A stretch of 64,000 nucleotides of DNA from Prevotella sp. UBA2754 (GTDB lineage: Bacteria; Bacteroidota; Bacteroidia; Bacteroidales; Bacteroidaceae), in the NCBI GenBank assembly GCA_002353295.1, contig DEJG01000019.1:197300-261299 (forward strand), given 5' to 3'. A program made the position numbers and the translations under genes. Under the pieces are notes generated by a model that made no database searches, was not told the DNA's origin, and was given only the letters and a program-made list of their open reading frames with translations. Within the stretch, counting starts at the first letter, position 1. Each line of letters begins with the position of its first letter. Positions 26,195 through 34,495 of this stretch are shown here, piece by piece.

Positions 26195-26694
26195 TTGAAG
26201 ATGCACTAGTAAAAATGACTTATATTATGGCAATCGAACAAATCAGAACTCTCTGCAAAGAGAAAGAGCAGGAATTGCTCAACAAGTATTTTGGCAACCT
26301 CGTGAAAGAGGCAGCACAAGAACAACCTGAGACCATTAGAGCGTATTCGAAAGACCTACCACTGAAGATAGAGGCGGAGTATCGTGCATTTCTTGAAGGG
26401 CTGTGGAAAGAATATGCACCTGACGCTCTAAAGTGTACTCCTTTGGTGTTTGAAGAACAGAAACTTCGTAAGTTGATGACAGACGATGACCGTGAATTGA
26501 TTGATGAAGCTCATAAAGAAGCAGTAGAACAGACGCTGTGGGAACGGATAACCAAAACGAACCACAAGGACGTGACGTACTATAAAGGGCTTCTGAATGA
26601 ATACACTCGTGACCTGTTGATGGTGATGCGAGAGGACTTTCTTGAAGAGATTACAGGACATCACATCGATAATAAAGCTTTTGAGGATGATTGA
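26191..26694 (+). CDS. helical protein of unknown function
   Basis: This protein of about 167 residues is not recognised. It is charged and almost wholly helical (IRTLCKEKEQELLNKYFGNL; MVMREDFLEEITGHHI), without signal peptide or membrane helix. The ATG at 26191 overlaps the stop of the TPR-CHAT gene; an ATG at 26227 (MAIEQIRTL) is an alternative. Its position after the CHAT protease and before a stand-alone RyR gene suggests a cytosolic adaptor, which is a guess from location only. Confidence 0.6.
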   Translation: MIEDALVKMTYIMAIEQIRTLCKEKEQELLNKYFGNLVKEAAQEQPETIRAYSKDLPLKIEAEYRAFLEGLWKEYAPDALKCTPLVFEEQKLRKLMTDDDRELIDEAHKEAVEQTLWERITKTNHKDVTYYKGLLNEYTRDLLMVMREDFLEEITGHHIDNKAFEDD

Positions 26695-26745
26695 TGATAG
26701 ATATTTCATCTCCGTCACATCTCTGTCATTGTTATCAATTTTAGA

Positions 26746-27048
26746 ATGCAAGAAAGTATGAAACAGAAAACGTACACTCCGCAGCCAATAGACACCACCG
26801 GTGTTGAGCTGCCAGAAGAATTAGAATTGTTGGTGGAGCAGATGTCAAAGAACGTGCATGAGGTATGGTCGGAGACTCGTATCCAGCAGGGATGGACGTA
26901 TGGAGAACAGCGCAATGATGAACTGAAAACACATCCTTGCTTGATACCCTACGAAGAACTACCTGAGTCAGAAAAGGAGTATGACAGGAACACGGCTATT
27001 GGCACGTTGAAACTCATCATGAAGTTGGGATTTAAGATTAGCAAGTAG
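26746..27048 (+). CDS. stand-alone RyR-domain protein
   Basis: This 100-residue protein consists of one RyR domain (about 26-95). KNVHEVWSETRIQQGWTYGE, HPCLIPYEELPESEKEYD and IGTLKLIMKLGF follow the family pattern closely, closer than the RyR part at 7785-8891. The first 25 residues are a short linker. Ryanodine-receptor-type domains in bacteria have been proposed to bind nucleotide-derived signals. Placed at the end of the TIR/STAND/CHAT operon, it could sense a product of the TIR enzymes. The ligand is not known from the sequence. Confidence 0.88.
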   Translation: MQESMKQKTYTPQPIDTTGVELPEELELLVEQMSKNVHEVWSETRIQQGWTYGEQRNDELKTHPCLIPYEELPESEKEYDRNTAIGTLKLIMKLGFKISK

Positions 27049-27072
27049 ATCATGCAAAAAGGGTTGGAGCGT

Positions 27073-27447
27073 ATGAAAATAAAGGTCTGTCTGATACTCT
27101 CTCTATTACTGTGTAATGTAATTCTTGTGGCTCAAAATACCATGAGGGTTCATTACAAGGATGGCAGGGAGCAGGATATATCTATCGAGCAGGTTGACAG
27201 TGTGACTTTTGTCAAAGGTGATGATACTGCTTCAGACCTTGTTGGAGATATAAGTATCAAAGGCAGTTGGCTTTGGGGAAATCTGGAGCAGGGATATTAT
27301 GAATTGCTGACAATTAACGATGATCATACTTACACGAGTTATGACAACTACTTCTTCTATGGCTTTGACATGATGACGTATGGATGGTGGGCTCAGATAG
27401 GGGCTATGATTACTCTTCAGTCGAACGGGTTTGGGTATCAGCGGTGA
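27073..27447 (+). CDS. secreted lipocalin-like protein, probably truncated
   Basis: This protein of about 124 residues has a signal peptide (MKIKVCLILSLLLCNVILVA). It then shows the common Bacteroidetes opening MRVHYKDGREQDISIEQVDS and a beta-rich part (IKGSWLWG, YYELLTINDDHTYTSYDN) like lipocalin-like secreted proteins. It stops at TGA (27445) in the middle of a strand, and the bases after it (RYNWYM if the stop is ignored) could continue the fold. I think it is shortened by mutation. GGAG before 27073 supports this start over the ATG at 27052. Confidence 0.5.
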   Translation: MKIKVCLILSLLLCNVILVAQNTMRVHYKDGREQDISIEQVDSVTFVKGDDTASDLVGDISIKGSWLWGNLEQGYYELLTINDDHTYTSYDNYFFYGFDMMTYGWWAQIGAMITLQSNGFGYQR

Positions 27448-27531
27448 TATAATTGGTATATGCTGCGAGCAATGTGATACTCTCGTATAAGGTGATAGTT
27501 GAGTAAGAATAACAAGGAAATATCTATCAAT

Positions 27532-28607
27532 ATGGCAACAAGAATCATAGGAATAGACTTTGGGACGAGCACAACAGTAGTGCGAGTTCATAATGTGGGG
27601 GCAGGAAACAGGATTGTACCGCTGGCTATCAATGGACAGCGGACAATACCGACAATAGCCTTTCAAACACAGGAATCTTCAGAGACAGCACCGTATTACC
27701 AGAGCCAGATGAGATTACGGAATTCAGAGATATGCTGACAGAATATGGTGTACCTGTTGTGAATGGTAACAAAAGATTCTCGATCAGTAGGAAGTACTTT
27801 GAAACCTTTACAGAAAAGCATTGGAAACAGTGGGCAGATCTGTTGATGGGGGCGTTTGATGAAGTGGATGAAGCTCAATATAACGACTTGGAATGCCCTA
27901 AAAAGCCCGAGGATGTGGAACTGCTAATAATTACAGGTGGACACAGCAAGTGGTATGTTGTACCAGAATATCTGTTGGGCAAGAAGGGCTATGTCAATTT
28001 ACCGTCTATCAATTTCGCCAAAATACGACAGTCGCCTCTCAGACTGGTGCAGTCCAAGGACCCGCAAGAAACAGTTGCTGTGGGATTGTGTCATCTGGAC
28101 GAGGATGTGGTTGGTACAATCGCTGCATCCAATGATGTAGCCATCAGTTTTACTTGTGAGGGCAAATACTTAGGTGCCTGCGACCTTATCAAGAAAGGTG
28201 TGCCACTACCATATGAGAAGAGAGATTTTCTGATGGAGAATACCATTAAAGGGAATTTTATATTTAGAAGAGAGTTGGTTATTAACTATTCGATAATTAC
28301 TGACAAAACTAATACTATCAACAAATCGATTATGGTTCCCTCAGATGGGATAATTAGTGTCCTTATCAAGGGAGTAATAGGTGCAGTGATTGGTAGCGTG
28401 TTTATTGCAATTGGCGCTATTGCAGAGATTGTAAAAGCCATTCGTTCCGGTGACCTCTCAAATGTTGATGGGAAATTTGTAAAAGAGATAATGAGCTATG
28501 CTTACCATCAAGCCAATGACATTGCAATAATTCTTGTGTATGATGGTCTTATTCGCAATCCAAAGAGTGCTTACTTATTGAAAAAAACTGTAATTAAATA
28601 TATCTAG
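27532..28607 (+). pseudogene. broken Hsp70/DnaK-like (actin-fold ATPase) gene
   Basis: The frame from 27532 begins as an Hsp70-type ATPase (IIGIDFGTSTTVVRV) but ends at 27738. A second frame, open from about 27670 to 28607 (291 residues counted from the ATG at 27732), carries what looks like the C-terminal half of the same protein: ELLIITGGHSKWYVVPEYL, then SKDPQETVAVGL. The two halves together lack the middle of an Hsp70 ATPase domain, so a deletion plus frameshift near 27660 fits better than a single sequencing error. The 3' half also has a hydrophobic segment (VLIKGVIGAVIGSVFIAIGA). It is probably non-functional. Confidence 0.65.
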
Positions 28608-28660
28608 ATAATAAGTATTTATGGCTTGTTTTTAATAGTATAGCTTGAAAACTGAAACAG

Positions 28661-28695
28661 GTTCCTGCATTTGCTGTCAAATGTGGGAACTTTTT
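28661..28695 (+). terminator. rho-independent terminator
   Basis: Arms 28661-28673 and 28678-28690 form a 13-bp stem with two wobbles and a 4-nt loop, followed by five Ts. It ends the transcription unit that contains the broken Hsp70-like gene and probably the TIR/STAND/CHAT operon. Confidence 0.8.
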
Positions 28696-28758
28696 GTTGA
28701 TAGATTTTTGCGGAAGACGACCTCTATAATGGCGTAAACAAATATATCAAGTATTGTT

Positions 28759-29250
28759 ATGAGGAAGTTTATTTTAATTTTATTGTTATTGTTACTTTCT
28801 GTATCAGTATCAGCACAAGAGATTGAAGTGGTGGATTCTACTGACGTAGAAACTGGAGTTATCTACTATGCGGATTCTACCCAAGTGAACGATACGATTA
28901 GTACTGATACGATAGACATTACTAATCCTCCTATTCCACAGATTCCTTTGGAAGAGTGTGATAGTCTGATGGCTCGTGACGTTACAGATCGTTACGGCGT
29001 CGTGTACAAAGACGGAAAATGTGGTGTCTATGACCTTGTGAGGCATGAAAATGTGACGCGGATAGAATATTCGTATCTGTGGTATGCCTATCGTAAGGAA
29101 TTTGAGGGCGAATACTTCACTTACTTCTCATGGGAAGAATGTGAAACTTTGGGAGTAATAGGTGTCGCAGAGTCGAACAATCAATTTATCGCTATCTCTA
29201 TGCCAAAGGGGCAGGATAAGAATAACAAAGAAAAGAATAAGAAGAAATGA
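28759..29250 (+). CDS. secreted hypothetical protein with WG-repeat-like segment
   Basis: This 163-residue protein has a signal peptide (MRKFILILLLLLLSVSVSAQ) and a Thr/Asp-rich linker. It then has a region (RYGVVYKDGKCGVYDLVRHE) that resembles one WG-like beta-hairpin repeat. The C-terminus is very basic (Lys/Asn). It is not assigned to a family. Its stop overlaps the start of the next gene (ATGA), so the two are coupled. Confidence 0.65.
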   Translation: MRKFILILLLLLLSVSVSAQEIEVVDSTDVETGVIYYADSTQVNDTISTDTIDITNPPIPQIPLEECDSLMARDVTDRYGVVYKDGKCGVYDLVRHENVTRIEYSYLWYAYRKEFEGEYFTYFSWEECETLGVIGVAESNNQFIAISMPKGQDKNNKEKNKKK

Positions 29251-30398
29251 CGATGGATACATTACGCAAAGGATTCTATGTGTTGGATTTGTTGGTATTG
29301 GCAGTTTTATTGGTGTGCATAATACACACAGTAGTTTATGACAATGAATGGGGTTTCCTGATTCTGGATGCTGCACTGCTATTGCGGTTTAACAGTACGT
29401 TCTTGTTGTACCGTAAAGAGAAAATGAGCATTTTACCAATAGTGGCATTCACCCTGTTATTTGGCTTCGCAGTGTTATCTGGTACTTTCGAGAATAGCAT
29501 TGTCAGGATGAGTGAATACCCAAGTATAGTTTTGAGCACCCAGCCTATAGGGGATGAACATATCTGCCAGAGATACTTAGCAATGGAGTTGCTGGTGAAG
29601 TGTGTCGTCTATTGGGCATGGCTGATGCCAATCGTGATATACGCTGCTCTTGCAATCAGTTGCAGGCTACAGAAGAAAGATTATCGATGGTATGATTTGA
29701 TGGGGTGTGCCTTGTTCATGGATAGAGTAGGAAAGTTGCTTGTTACGACATGTGTTTTGGTTTTTATTGCGATGTTGATTGGCTACCAAATGGATGAAAT
29801 GCTATCGTTCTATGCCTTGATGACACTGCCTTTAGTGACATTCTACTACTTGAACAAGTATGTCGGGCGAAATGTGAATTGGTTGGAATATGTAATATTA
29901 GCCATTGGATTGTATGTCTATGATAAGGCGCAGTATCAAGTTGATGATGAACGAGTAGCATACTTGTTGGTGAGTGTAGCATTTATTATGGCTGTATGTA
30001 TATGGATGATGATTAAGACGAAGAAGGTTGTTGCTGCACTATTTGCTTTCGTGTTGATGTCGGTAGTACTGCCTGGACTATCGATCGGGTATAATATCTA
30101 CCAGAGTGTGGAGGGTGCCCGATCTGTCAACTATGTAAGTCCAGGGATGAAGAATGGGTATATGTATATCCGACGGATGGAGAGTGTAAATGGTAAGCAA
30201 AGAATGAAGGTCGGCATACGTGACCGCTATCGCACAACAATTCCATGCAAATTCACCATCATAGTACCCGATGGTCTTTATAGTCCTTTTGCCCTGTGCA
30301 TGACCGAAAAACGGGATAGCGTTTACTACAACGTAGAACGTGGATATATTTTTGAAAAACGTAACAGAGAAGAACAAAGGCAAGAAACAAAGCGATGA
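29247..30398 (+). CDS. polytopic membrane protein of unknown function
   Basis: This 383-residue protein has about eight membrane helices (for example VLDLLVLAVLLVCIIHTVVY, FTLLFGFAVLSGTF, KLLVTTCVLVFIAMLIGY). A C-terminal soluble part of about 100 residues follows (MKNGYMYIRRMESVNGKQR). No transporter or enzyme motif is recognised. It overlaps the genes on both sides (ATGA at each end), so the secreted protein, this membrane protein and the metallopeptidase-like protein form one operon. Confidence 0.65.
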   Translation: MTMDTLRKGFYVLDLLVLAVLLVCIIHTVVYDNEWGFLILDAALLLRFNSTFLLYRKEKMSILPIVAFTLLFGFAVLSGTFENSIVRMSEYPSIVLSTQPIGDEHICQRYLAMELLVKCVVYWAWLMPIVIYAALAISCRLQKKDYRWYDLMGCALFMDRVGKLLVTTCVLVFIAMLIGYQMDEMLSFYALMTLPLVTFYYLNKYVGRNVNWLEYVILAIGLYVYDKAQYQVDDERVAYLLVSVAFIMAVCIWMMIKTKKVVAALFAFVLMSVVLPGLSIGYNIYQSVEGARSVNYVSPGMKNGYMYIRRMESVNGKQRMKVGIRDRYRTTIPCKFTIIVPDGLYSPFALCMTEKRDSVYYNVERGYIFEKRNREEQRQETKR

Positions 30399-30859
30399 AG
30401 AAGCAGAACTTGTTGGAGATACAGAAGGATTTGATTCTCAGGTATCATATAATAATAGATGAGCATTCAACTTGCAGGATGAGGATGCATGCACATATTG
30501 ATGAAAGAAGAGTTTGTAAGTGGAAGCCAAAGAACTCCATGCGCTGTACCTTTGACCTATTTCATGAGGTTGGTCATATCGAAACGACAAAACAGGGTAT
30601 GAGAAGGGCTGAACAAGAGTATTATGCCACCTGCTGGGCTATTGACCGATGTAGGGAGTATCAGCTTGATATTCCCGAAGAAGTTCTTCGTATTTACCAG
30701 AGATACATATTGTATGAGATAGCGAAAGGGAAGAGAAGAGGCGGTACTAATTATTCGGAAATGAACATTTACCGATATGCAGGAATTGACAAAAGTATCA
30801 AACAGTTTAAGAAGGAGATAGAACCCAAGTGGGCGGTTTGGATAAATGAATGGGTATAG
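30395..30859 (+). CDS. ImmA/IrrE-like zinc metallopeptidase
   Basis: This 154-residue protein contains HEVGH (HExxH) in FDLFHEVGHIETTKQG, followed 17 residues later by RAEQEYYATCWAIDRC. This is the layout of ImmA/IrrE-type metallopeptidases, in which a downstream Glu is the third zinc ligand. The rest is helical and basic. Family members often cleave a repressor protein in mobile elements. No repressor gene is seen next to it; its operon partners are a membrane protein and a secreted protein. Confidence 0.6.
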   Translation: MKKQNLLEIQKDLILRYHIIIDEHSTCRMRMHAHIDERRVCKWKPKNSMRCTFDLFHEVGHIETTKQGMRRAEQEYYATCWAIDRCREYQLDIPEEVLRIYQRYILYEIAKGKRRGGTNYSEMNIYRYAGIDKSIKQFKKEIEPKWAVWINEWV

Positions 30860-31091
30860 AATATAGGAGCAGAATGATAGGAAATCAGAAGAATATCCCT
30901 CTATACCATCAAACAATTTAATGTTAAAATGATTATGAACCAAACATGAATGAAATGGCAATTTAATTTAAGTTATGTTTAGGAGGATGTACATAAACTT
31001 GTTGGTATGGTGTGGTAAGGCTGTAGATATATGGTCTAACGCCAAGCAAGGTGAAATTTAGTAAAATAGTAAGAAAATATTTTGGAATGGT

Positions 31092-31919
31092 ATGAGAAAG
31101 ACAATGTTGATGCTGGGCATCTTGCTGGTGGTGGGATGCACAAAAGAGGAAGTACTGGAAGCTACAGTTGGGCATGTAAAAGGTGACGTTGCGGAGATGG
31201 AAGCAAAAAAACAATTTGCTTCTTTGCTGGAGCGGGCTCGCTGGGGTGAAGGTAAGGCTTGTCTGGAGTTAGCGAAATGTTATCATGATGGTATTGGGGT
31301 AAAGGCTGACTTCTTGGGAACTGTGACGATGTTAGCAATGGCTGACCAATATGGAGCGATAAAGGGTTTTGATGCTTTTATCAAAAATCTTCCTTCCAAT
31401 GATAACACAAGAATGGTTTTTGAAACGCTGGAACGTCCTATAAGAGGAAATTATGATGTTATTGATAGTATAGCGGATGTTGTGGTAGATAATGGTGGCT
31501 TGGAAGGTTATGTCATAAAGAGTATTGTAAAGATAGAAAAAGGTGATTCTGTCAATGGAATGAAAATGCTTGAGGAAACTGCGGAGAAGGGATGTACGTT
31601 GGCAGATTTGTTGCTTTGTGTTGCATCAAAGAAAAGTCATGGTAGCCATCCTGATATGGAAAGGCTTTGTGCTTTGTCAGATTCCATCCCTTTCGCGAAT
31701 AAGTATTTAGGAGATTATTACTCTGGACGTGATGGGGCTGAGTTTATCAATGAACCGCTTGCGGAGAAATACTATTTGAAAGCGGATAAAAACGGATGTT
31801 TGGGTAAACGACCTGCACGATGGTTGATTAATTATTATGCTCGTCAAGGGATCCAAATTGACCCAAGGGAAATGGAGCGTTTGAAAGCATTAAGTGGAAA
31901 TTTACCAGACGAAGAATAG
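31092..31919 (+). CDS. lipoprotein with Sel1-like repeats
   Basis: This 275-residue protein has a lipobox (LGILLVVGC) at residues 8-16. The mature part carries Sel1-like helical repeats, clearest at GKACLELAKCYHDGIGVKAD and PLAEKYYLKADKNGC. Such repeats bind proteins, often in the periplasm. It stands alone after a 230-bp gap that holds only a 28-codon frame (30975-31061) I do not support as a gene. Confidence 0.7.
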   Translation: MRKTMLMLGILLVVGCTKEEVLEATVGHVKGDVAEMEAKKQFASLLERARWGEGKACLELAKCYHDGIGVKADFLGTVTMLAMADQYGAIKGFDAFIKNLPSNDNTRMVFETLERPIRGNYDVIDSIADVVVDNGGLEGYVIKSIVKIEKGDSVNGMKMLEETAEKGCTLADLLLCVASKKSHGSHPDMERLCALSDSIPFANKYLGDYYSGRDGAEFINEPLAEKYYLKADKNGCLGKRPARWLINYYARQGIQIDPREMERLKALSGNLPDEE

Positions 31920-31937
31920 AAATTTGGGATTATTTAT

Positions 31938-31945
31938 TATCTTTG
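31938..31945 (+). promoter_or_regulatory. -7 box TATCTTTG
   Basis: The box matches TAnnTTTG and lies 21 bp before the next start codon. No good TTTG lies 19-21 bp upstream, so the promoter call rests on one element. Confidence 0.5.
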
Positions 31946-31966
31946 CAGCAGGTATGAGATAAGGAT

Positions 31967-32332
31967 ATGAGAAAATTATTGGAGAAAATGGTTTCGGAAC
32001 TGCGTAAGCAGGTGGAGGAAAAGGTTCCAGAAAAAGGAGAGTTTCCTGTGGTATATGAACGTGAGGAGGTTTCGGATATGAAAGTTGGATTGTCTCACTT
32101 GATTCTGAAGGTGACAGGCGTGGGACTGGATGGTCATGAGGATGAGAGATATTTAGAACTGGGAGCCGTTAATTATCCTTCTCCGTATGGTGCCGAGAGT
32201 GTGATGGCCTTTGGTTCTACACAGAAAATTCTATCTCGGCTGCAGGATTCCCAATTGGTGGATGAGTTAATGGCGAAGATTAAGAAACTTGCTGATGATA
32301 TTGACTATGAGGAAAGGCATCCTTTTGGTTAA
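31967..32332 (+). CDS. hypothetical protein
   Basis: This acidic, cytosolic protein of 121 residues is not recognised. It begins with a charged helix (MRKLLEKMVSELRKQVEEKV), has a beta part (MKVGLSHLILKVTGVGLDG) and ends in a second helix (LVDELMAKIKKLADDIDYEE). It has its own promoter box and sits at the right border of the accessory region. Confidence 0.6.
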   Translation: MRKLLEKMVSELRKQVEEKVPEKGEFPVVYEREEVSDMKVGLSHLILKVTGVGLDGHEDERYLELGAVNYPSPYGAESVMAFGSTQKILSRLQDSQLVDELMAKIKKLADDIDYEERHPFG

Positions 32333-32404
32333 TATTTAACCGAATATAATTTCTACAAACGACCGTACGGAATCGCCACAAACGACCGAAAAGTGGTTGG
32401 AAGG

Positions 32405-32542
32405 TACTCACGTTCGAGAAAACTCAAATAAATTTTGGTTTTCTTCTCACTTAATCGTACCTTTGACCTATCGGTCGAAGATACTCACGTTCGAGAAAAC
32501 TCAAATAAATTTTGGTTTTCTTCTCACTTAATCGTACCTTTG
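32405..32542 (+). promoter_or_regulatory. perfect 61-bp duplication carrying the menB promoter
   Basis: Bases 32405-32465 and 32482-32542 are identical. Each copy contains a TTTG (32434-32437; 32511-32514), a 20-bp spacer and TACCTTTG (32458-32465; 32535-32542). This gives two tandem Bacteroidetes promoters 77 bp apart in front of menB. The second would start transcription near 32549. The duplication is recent, since no base has changed. Confidence 0.85.
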
Positions 32543-32569
32543 CACATAGATTCTAAAAATAAAAGAGAT

Positions 32570-33427
32570 ATGATGCAACGAGAATGGAAAGAGATTAGGA
32601 AATTCGAGGAAATTCTCTTCGAAGAATATCATGGTATTGCGAAGATTACTATTAATAGGGCGCACTACCGGAATGCGTTTACACCGAAGACAACACTGGA
32701 ACTGTCGCAGGCTTTCGCCATGTGCCGTGAGATGCAACAGATCAGAGTGGTGCTGCTGACGGGTGCCATGTCGGAGGTGCCGGAGGGTAAATCGCTCACA
32801 GACGTGAAACATGCCTTCTGCTCGGGTGGCGACATGCACGTGAAAGGGCGCGGCGGATATGTGGATGATGAGGGCGTGCCCCGTCTGAGTGTGCTGGATG
32901 TGCAGATGCAGATTCGTCGTCTGCCTAAGCCCGTGATAGCGATGGTGAACGGTTATGCCATTGGAGGCGGACACGTGTTGCACTTGGTGTGCGACCTGAC
33001 AATTGCCTCGGAGAATGCTATCTTCGGACAGACGGGTCCGAAGGTGGGTTCGTTTGATGCGGGCTTCGGAAGCAGTTATCTGGCTCGTATCGTTGGACAG
33101 AAAAAGGCGCGCGAGATATGGTTTATGTGTAGACAGTACACGGCTCAGGAAGCTCTGGAAATGGGAATGGTGAACAAGGTGGTGCCCCTGGAGCAGTTGG
33201 AAGACGAGTGTGTGGCATGGGCAGAGGAAATGATGGAGCGCAGTCCTATTGCCCTGCGTATGATCAAGGCAGGACTGAATGCGGAACTGGACGGACAGGC
33301 TGGTATTCAGCAGTTGGCTGGTGATGCGACGATGCTCTACTACTTCCTGGATGAAGCGCAGGAGGGCGGTAAGGCTTTCCTGGAAAAGCGTAAACCCGAT
33401 TTCGACCAATATCCTAAAATCCCATGA
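32570..33427 (+). CDS. menB: 1,4-dihydroxy-2-naphthoyl-CoA synthase
   Basis: This crotonase-fold enzyme closes the second ring of menaquinone from o-succinylbenzoyl-CoA. The protein has 285 residues. Family signatures are AKITINRAHYRNAFTP near the start, HAFCSGGDMHVKG (oxyanion hole), MVNGYAIGGGHVLHLVCDLT, FGQTGPKVGSFDAGFGSSYL and the final FLEKRKPDFDQYP. Start ATG 32570 follows AAAAGAGA; the longer upstream frame runs through the promoters and is not used. The stop overlaps the menC start (ATGA). No menF, menD or menH is seen in the window. Confidence 0.95.
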   Translation: MMQREWKEIRKFEEILFEEYHGIAKITINRAHYRNAFTPKTTLELSQAFAMCREMQQIRVVLLTGAMSEVPEGKSLTDVKHAFCSGGDMHVKGRGGYVDDEGVPRLSVLDVQMQIRRLPKPVIAMVNGYAIGGGHVLHLVCDLTIASENAIFGQTGPKVGSFDAGFGSSYLARIVGQKKAREIWFMCRQYTAQEALEMGMVNKVVPLEQLEDECVAWAEEMMERSPIALRMIKAGLNAELDGQAGIQQLAGDATMLYYFLDEAQEGGKAFLEKRKPDFDQYPKIP

Positions 33428-34446
33428 AGATATCGATAGAGGAGCGCGTGCTGCACTTTAAACAACCAGCTGGAACGAGCCGAGGGGTGTACACGGAGCG
33501 TAAGATATGGCTGTTGCATCTTGAGGATGGCAACAGGAAGGGAGTGGGGGAGTGTGCCCCATTACCTCAGTTGAGTTGTGACGACATACCGGACTATTGT
33601 GAAAAGTTAAGAGTGAAGAGTGACGAATTTGTAACCGCCATCCAACAGGGTGATGAAGCGGTATCGGCATTCTTCGAAACGATGCGCGACTATCCCTCGA
33701 TGCTCTTTGGTATGGAAACGGCACTGAATGATGTAAGATGTAAGAAGGAAGATACGGAGGGCGAGGCCTTCTCCATTCCTATCAACGGACTGGTGTGGAT
33801 GGGTACGTTCGACGAGATGCAACAGCGCATCGAGCAGAAATTGGAACAGGGGTTCAGATGCATCAAACTGAAGATAGGTGCCATCGACTTCGAGGCGGAA
33901 CTGGAATTGCTGAAAAAGATTCGTGAACGCTTCGGACCTCGTGAACTGGAACTGCGCGTGGATGCGAATGGGGCTTTTAAATTTGACGAGGCTCTGTATA
34001 AACTGGAACTGCTCTCGCAATATGCGCTGCACTCCATCGAACAACCTATCAAGGCAGGACAGTGGGCGAATATGGCAGAACTCTGTCGGGAAGCACCACT
34101 GCGTATTGCACTCGACGAGGAGCTGATAGGGGTGAACGACCCTGACCAGAAACGGCAGTTGCTGAACATCATCCGACCAGCCTACATCATACTGAAACCC
34201 TCGTTGCATGGGGGTATGATGGGTGTAAGGGAATGGGTGGACATAGCACGCGATATGGGCATCGGTTCGTGGATTACATCAGCGCTGGAGAGCAATGTGG
34301 GACTTTATGCGATTGCCCGACTGGCACAGGAGATATACGGTTCTGATATCCGTATGCCACAAGGACTGGGTACGGGACAACTCTTCACGGATAATATTCC
34401 CATGCCGTTGGAAATACGGGGTGACCGCCTGGTAATAAAGACATAA
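33424..34446 (+). CDS. menC: o-succinylbenzoate synthase
   Basis: This enolase-superfamily dehydratase acts before menE in menaquinone synthesis. The 340-residue protein shows the family residues: CIKLKIG (K-x-K), LRVDANGAF, HSIEQP, IALDEELIG and YIILKPSLHGG, then GSWITSALESNVGL. It overlaps menB by four bases. A three-unit 7-bp repeat at 33605-33625 encodes part of KLRVKSDEF and lies outside the catalytic barrel. Confidence 0.93.
   Translation: MKISIEERVLHFKQPAGTSRGVYTERKIWLLHLEDGNRKGVGECAPLPQLSCDDIPDYCEKLRVKSDEFVTAIQQGDEAVSAFFETMRDYPSMLFGMETALNDVRCKKEDTEGEAFSIPINGLVWMGTFDEMQQRIEQKLEQGFRCIKLKIGAIDFEAELELLKKIRERFGPRELELRVDANGAFKFDEALYKLELLSQYALHSIEQPIKAGQWANMAELCREAPLRIALDEELIGVNDPDQKRQLLNIIRPAYIILKPSLHGGMMGVREWVDIARDMGIGSWITSALESNVGLYAIARLAQEIYGSDIRMPQGLGTGQLFTDNIPMPLEIRGDRLVIKT
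33605..33625. repeat. 7-bp tandem repeat inside menC
   Basis: Three degenerate units (AGTTAAG, AGTGAAG, AGTGACG) lie in frame within the coding sequence. The period of 7 matches repeats at 36186, 48445 and 53104. Confidence 0.6.
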
Positions 34447-34495
34447 TAACTGTTTTTTTTAGACATAATAACATATTAACAGATATAGGTAACAG

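Noticed and set aside
9155..27048. Classification as a standard Thoeris or CBASS system
   Set aside because: There is no ThsA-like stand-alone SIR2-SLOG effector and no cGAS-like cyclase; the gene set differs from both.
30975..31061. 28-codon frame with AGGAGG inside it
   Set aside because: Too short, no homology visible, and the AGGAGG lies after the ATG, so it is not a usable ribosome site for it.
32528..33409. 293-codon minus-strand frame opposite menB
   Set aside because: The menB product on the plus strand is unmistakable; the His/Leu-rich minus product is a typical shadow.
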